Assembly (NCBI GenBank): GCA_003558175.1
Contig: PWMO01000487.1
Span: forward strand, 1-6,229
Direction of reading: 5' to 3'
Length of the DNA stretch: 6,229 nt
From: Spirochaetaceae bacterium
GTDB taxonomy: Bacteria; Spirochaetota; Spirochaetia; DSM-27196; PWMO01
This document shows, piece by piece, positions 5,877 to 6,229 of the stretch. The translations under genes were made by a program, and so were the position numbers. The notes under the pieces are model-generated. The model worked only from the letters and a program-made list of their open reading frames with translations, did not search any database and was not told where the DNA came from. Every line of letters starts with the position of its first letter. Within the stretch, counting starts at the first letter, position 1.

Positions 5877-6229
5877 ATGAACCGCCGCGCCGCTCCTGAA
5901 AAAACATCACTGGTGCAAACGGTCAGCATCACCAGGGTCGCCGTCTCCGGCTGGGAAGAGACCAGCGACGTAGTGGTCCCCGAGTATGCACTGCACCTGA
6001 ACGTGAACGGGAAGCCAATCGCCACGCTGATGTGCCTTCCCGATGCGCTGCACGAACTGGTTACCGGGTTTCTGATCTCTGAAGGGCTCGTGCGCAGCCC
6101 TGAGGATATCAGAAACATCTCCATAGATGAGGACAAGGGTGAGGCGTCCGCAACGCTGGCCGACAGCTCCGACATGCCGCTGAAGCTGTACGGCCGACGA
6201 ACCGTGCATACCGGATGCGGCAGCCCGCC
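5877..6229 (+). CDS. fdhD: Formate dehydrogenase accessory sulfurtransferase FdhD, N-terminal part; cut by window edge
   Basis: The gene is open to the window end, with 117 codons visible of a protein usually about 260-280 residues long. FdhD takes sulfur from a cysteine desulfurase and delivers it to the molybdenum cofactor, which formate dehydrogenases need for activity; it acts in the cytoplasm. Family marks are the PEYALHLNVNGKPIATLMCLP block (35-55), HELVTGFLISEGL (59-71), and a region ending HTGCGSP (111-117). C114 lies where the FdhD active-site cysteine motif is found. Any second cysteine of that motif would lie beyond the window. The start at 5877 is preferred over an in-frame ATG at 5865 because of a GGAG six bases upstream. 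The gene is divergent from the formate dehydrogenase operon, which supports the assignment and suggests co-regulation. Confidence 0.93.
   Translation, partial: MNRRAAPEKTSLVQTVSITRVAVSGWEETSDVVVPEYALHLNVNGKPIATLMCLPDALHELVTGFLISEGLVRSPEDIRNISIDEDKGEASATLADSSDMPLKLYGRRTVHTGCGSP

Noticed and set aside
5692..6209. Minus-strand frames under the fdhD region (5692-5910, 5837-6175, 5907-6209)
   Set aside because: The plus strand encodes clear FdhD motifs over the same stretch. The minus-strand frames have no family features and overlap one another.
1..6229. CRISPR arrays, tRNA or rRNA genes, insertion sequences, phage genes
   Set aside because: No regularly spaced repeats, cloverleaf-like sequences, terminal inverted repeats or transposase-like proteins were seen on either strand.

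Overview
The window carries most of a gene cluster for a soluble, NAD(P)-linked, molybdenum- or tungsten-dependent formate dehydrogenase. It points to an anaerobic bacterium with fairly GC-rich DNA. Every minus-strand gene is read through a NuoE/NuoF/NuoG-type diaphorase module like those of hnd/hyd hydrogenases and clostridial or acetogenic formate dehydrogenases. The lineage cannot be fixed from the sequence. Spirochaetota, Bacillota or Desulfobacterota-like anaerobes all fit, and most of the minus-strand genes have purine-rich GGAGG-type ribosome binding sites.

Layout. Five tightly spaced minus-strand genes run from about 5490 down past position 1, in transcription order. They are a NuoE-like [2Fe-2S] subunit (5490-4996), a stand-alone GHKL/HATPase_c ATP-binding protein (4974-4384), a small HndB-like thioredoxin-fold protein that has lost all its cluster cysteines (4381-3977), a NuoF-like FMN/NAD(H) subunit with its own N-terminal [2Fe-2S] domain (3931-2333), and the catalytic formate dehydrogenase alpha subunit (2304 to the window edge, incomplete at its C-terminus). 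Intergenic gaps are 2 to 45 bases, so one operon is very likely. A divergent plus-strand gene, fdhD (5877 to the window end, incomplete), encodes the sulfurtransferase that activates formate dehydrogenases.

Control region. The 386-base gap 5491-5876 contains no convincing gene. It holds two face-to-face sigma70-type promoters, one for the operon (TTGAAT-17-TATAAT, minus strand) and one for fdhD (TTTACA-17-TAAGAT, plus strand). It also holds a 15-bp dyad over the operon -10 box, three copies of a GCGAACGG element, and a roughly 140-base structured leader ahead of the NuoE-like gene. The layout suggests the enzyme and its maturation factor are co-regulated.

How it works together (inference from families). 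Formate is oxidised, or CO2 reduced, at the Mo/W-bis-pterin site of FdhA. Electrons pass through its chain of Fe-S clusters to the NuoF/NuoE flavin module and NAD(P). FdhD supplies sulfur to the cofactor. The NuoF-like subunit lacks the C-terminal 2[4Fe-4S] domain found in bifurcating HydB-type subunits, so ferredoxin-dependent bifurcation is not supported by what is visible. The least understood parts are the ATP-binding protein and the cysteine-free HndB homologue between NuoE and NuoF.
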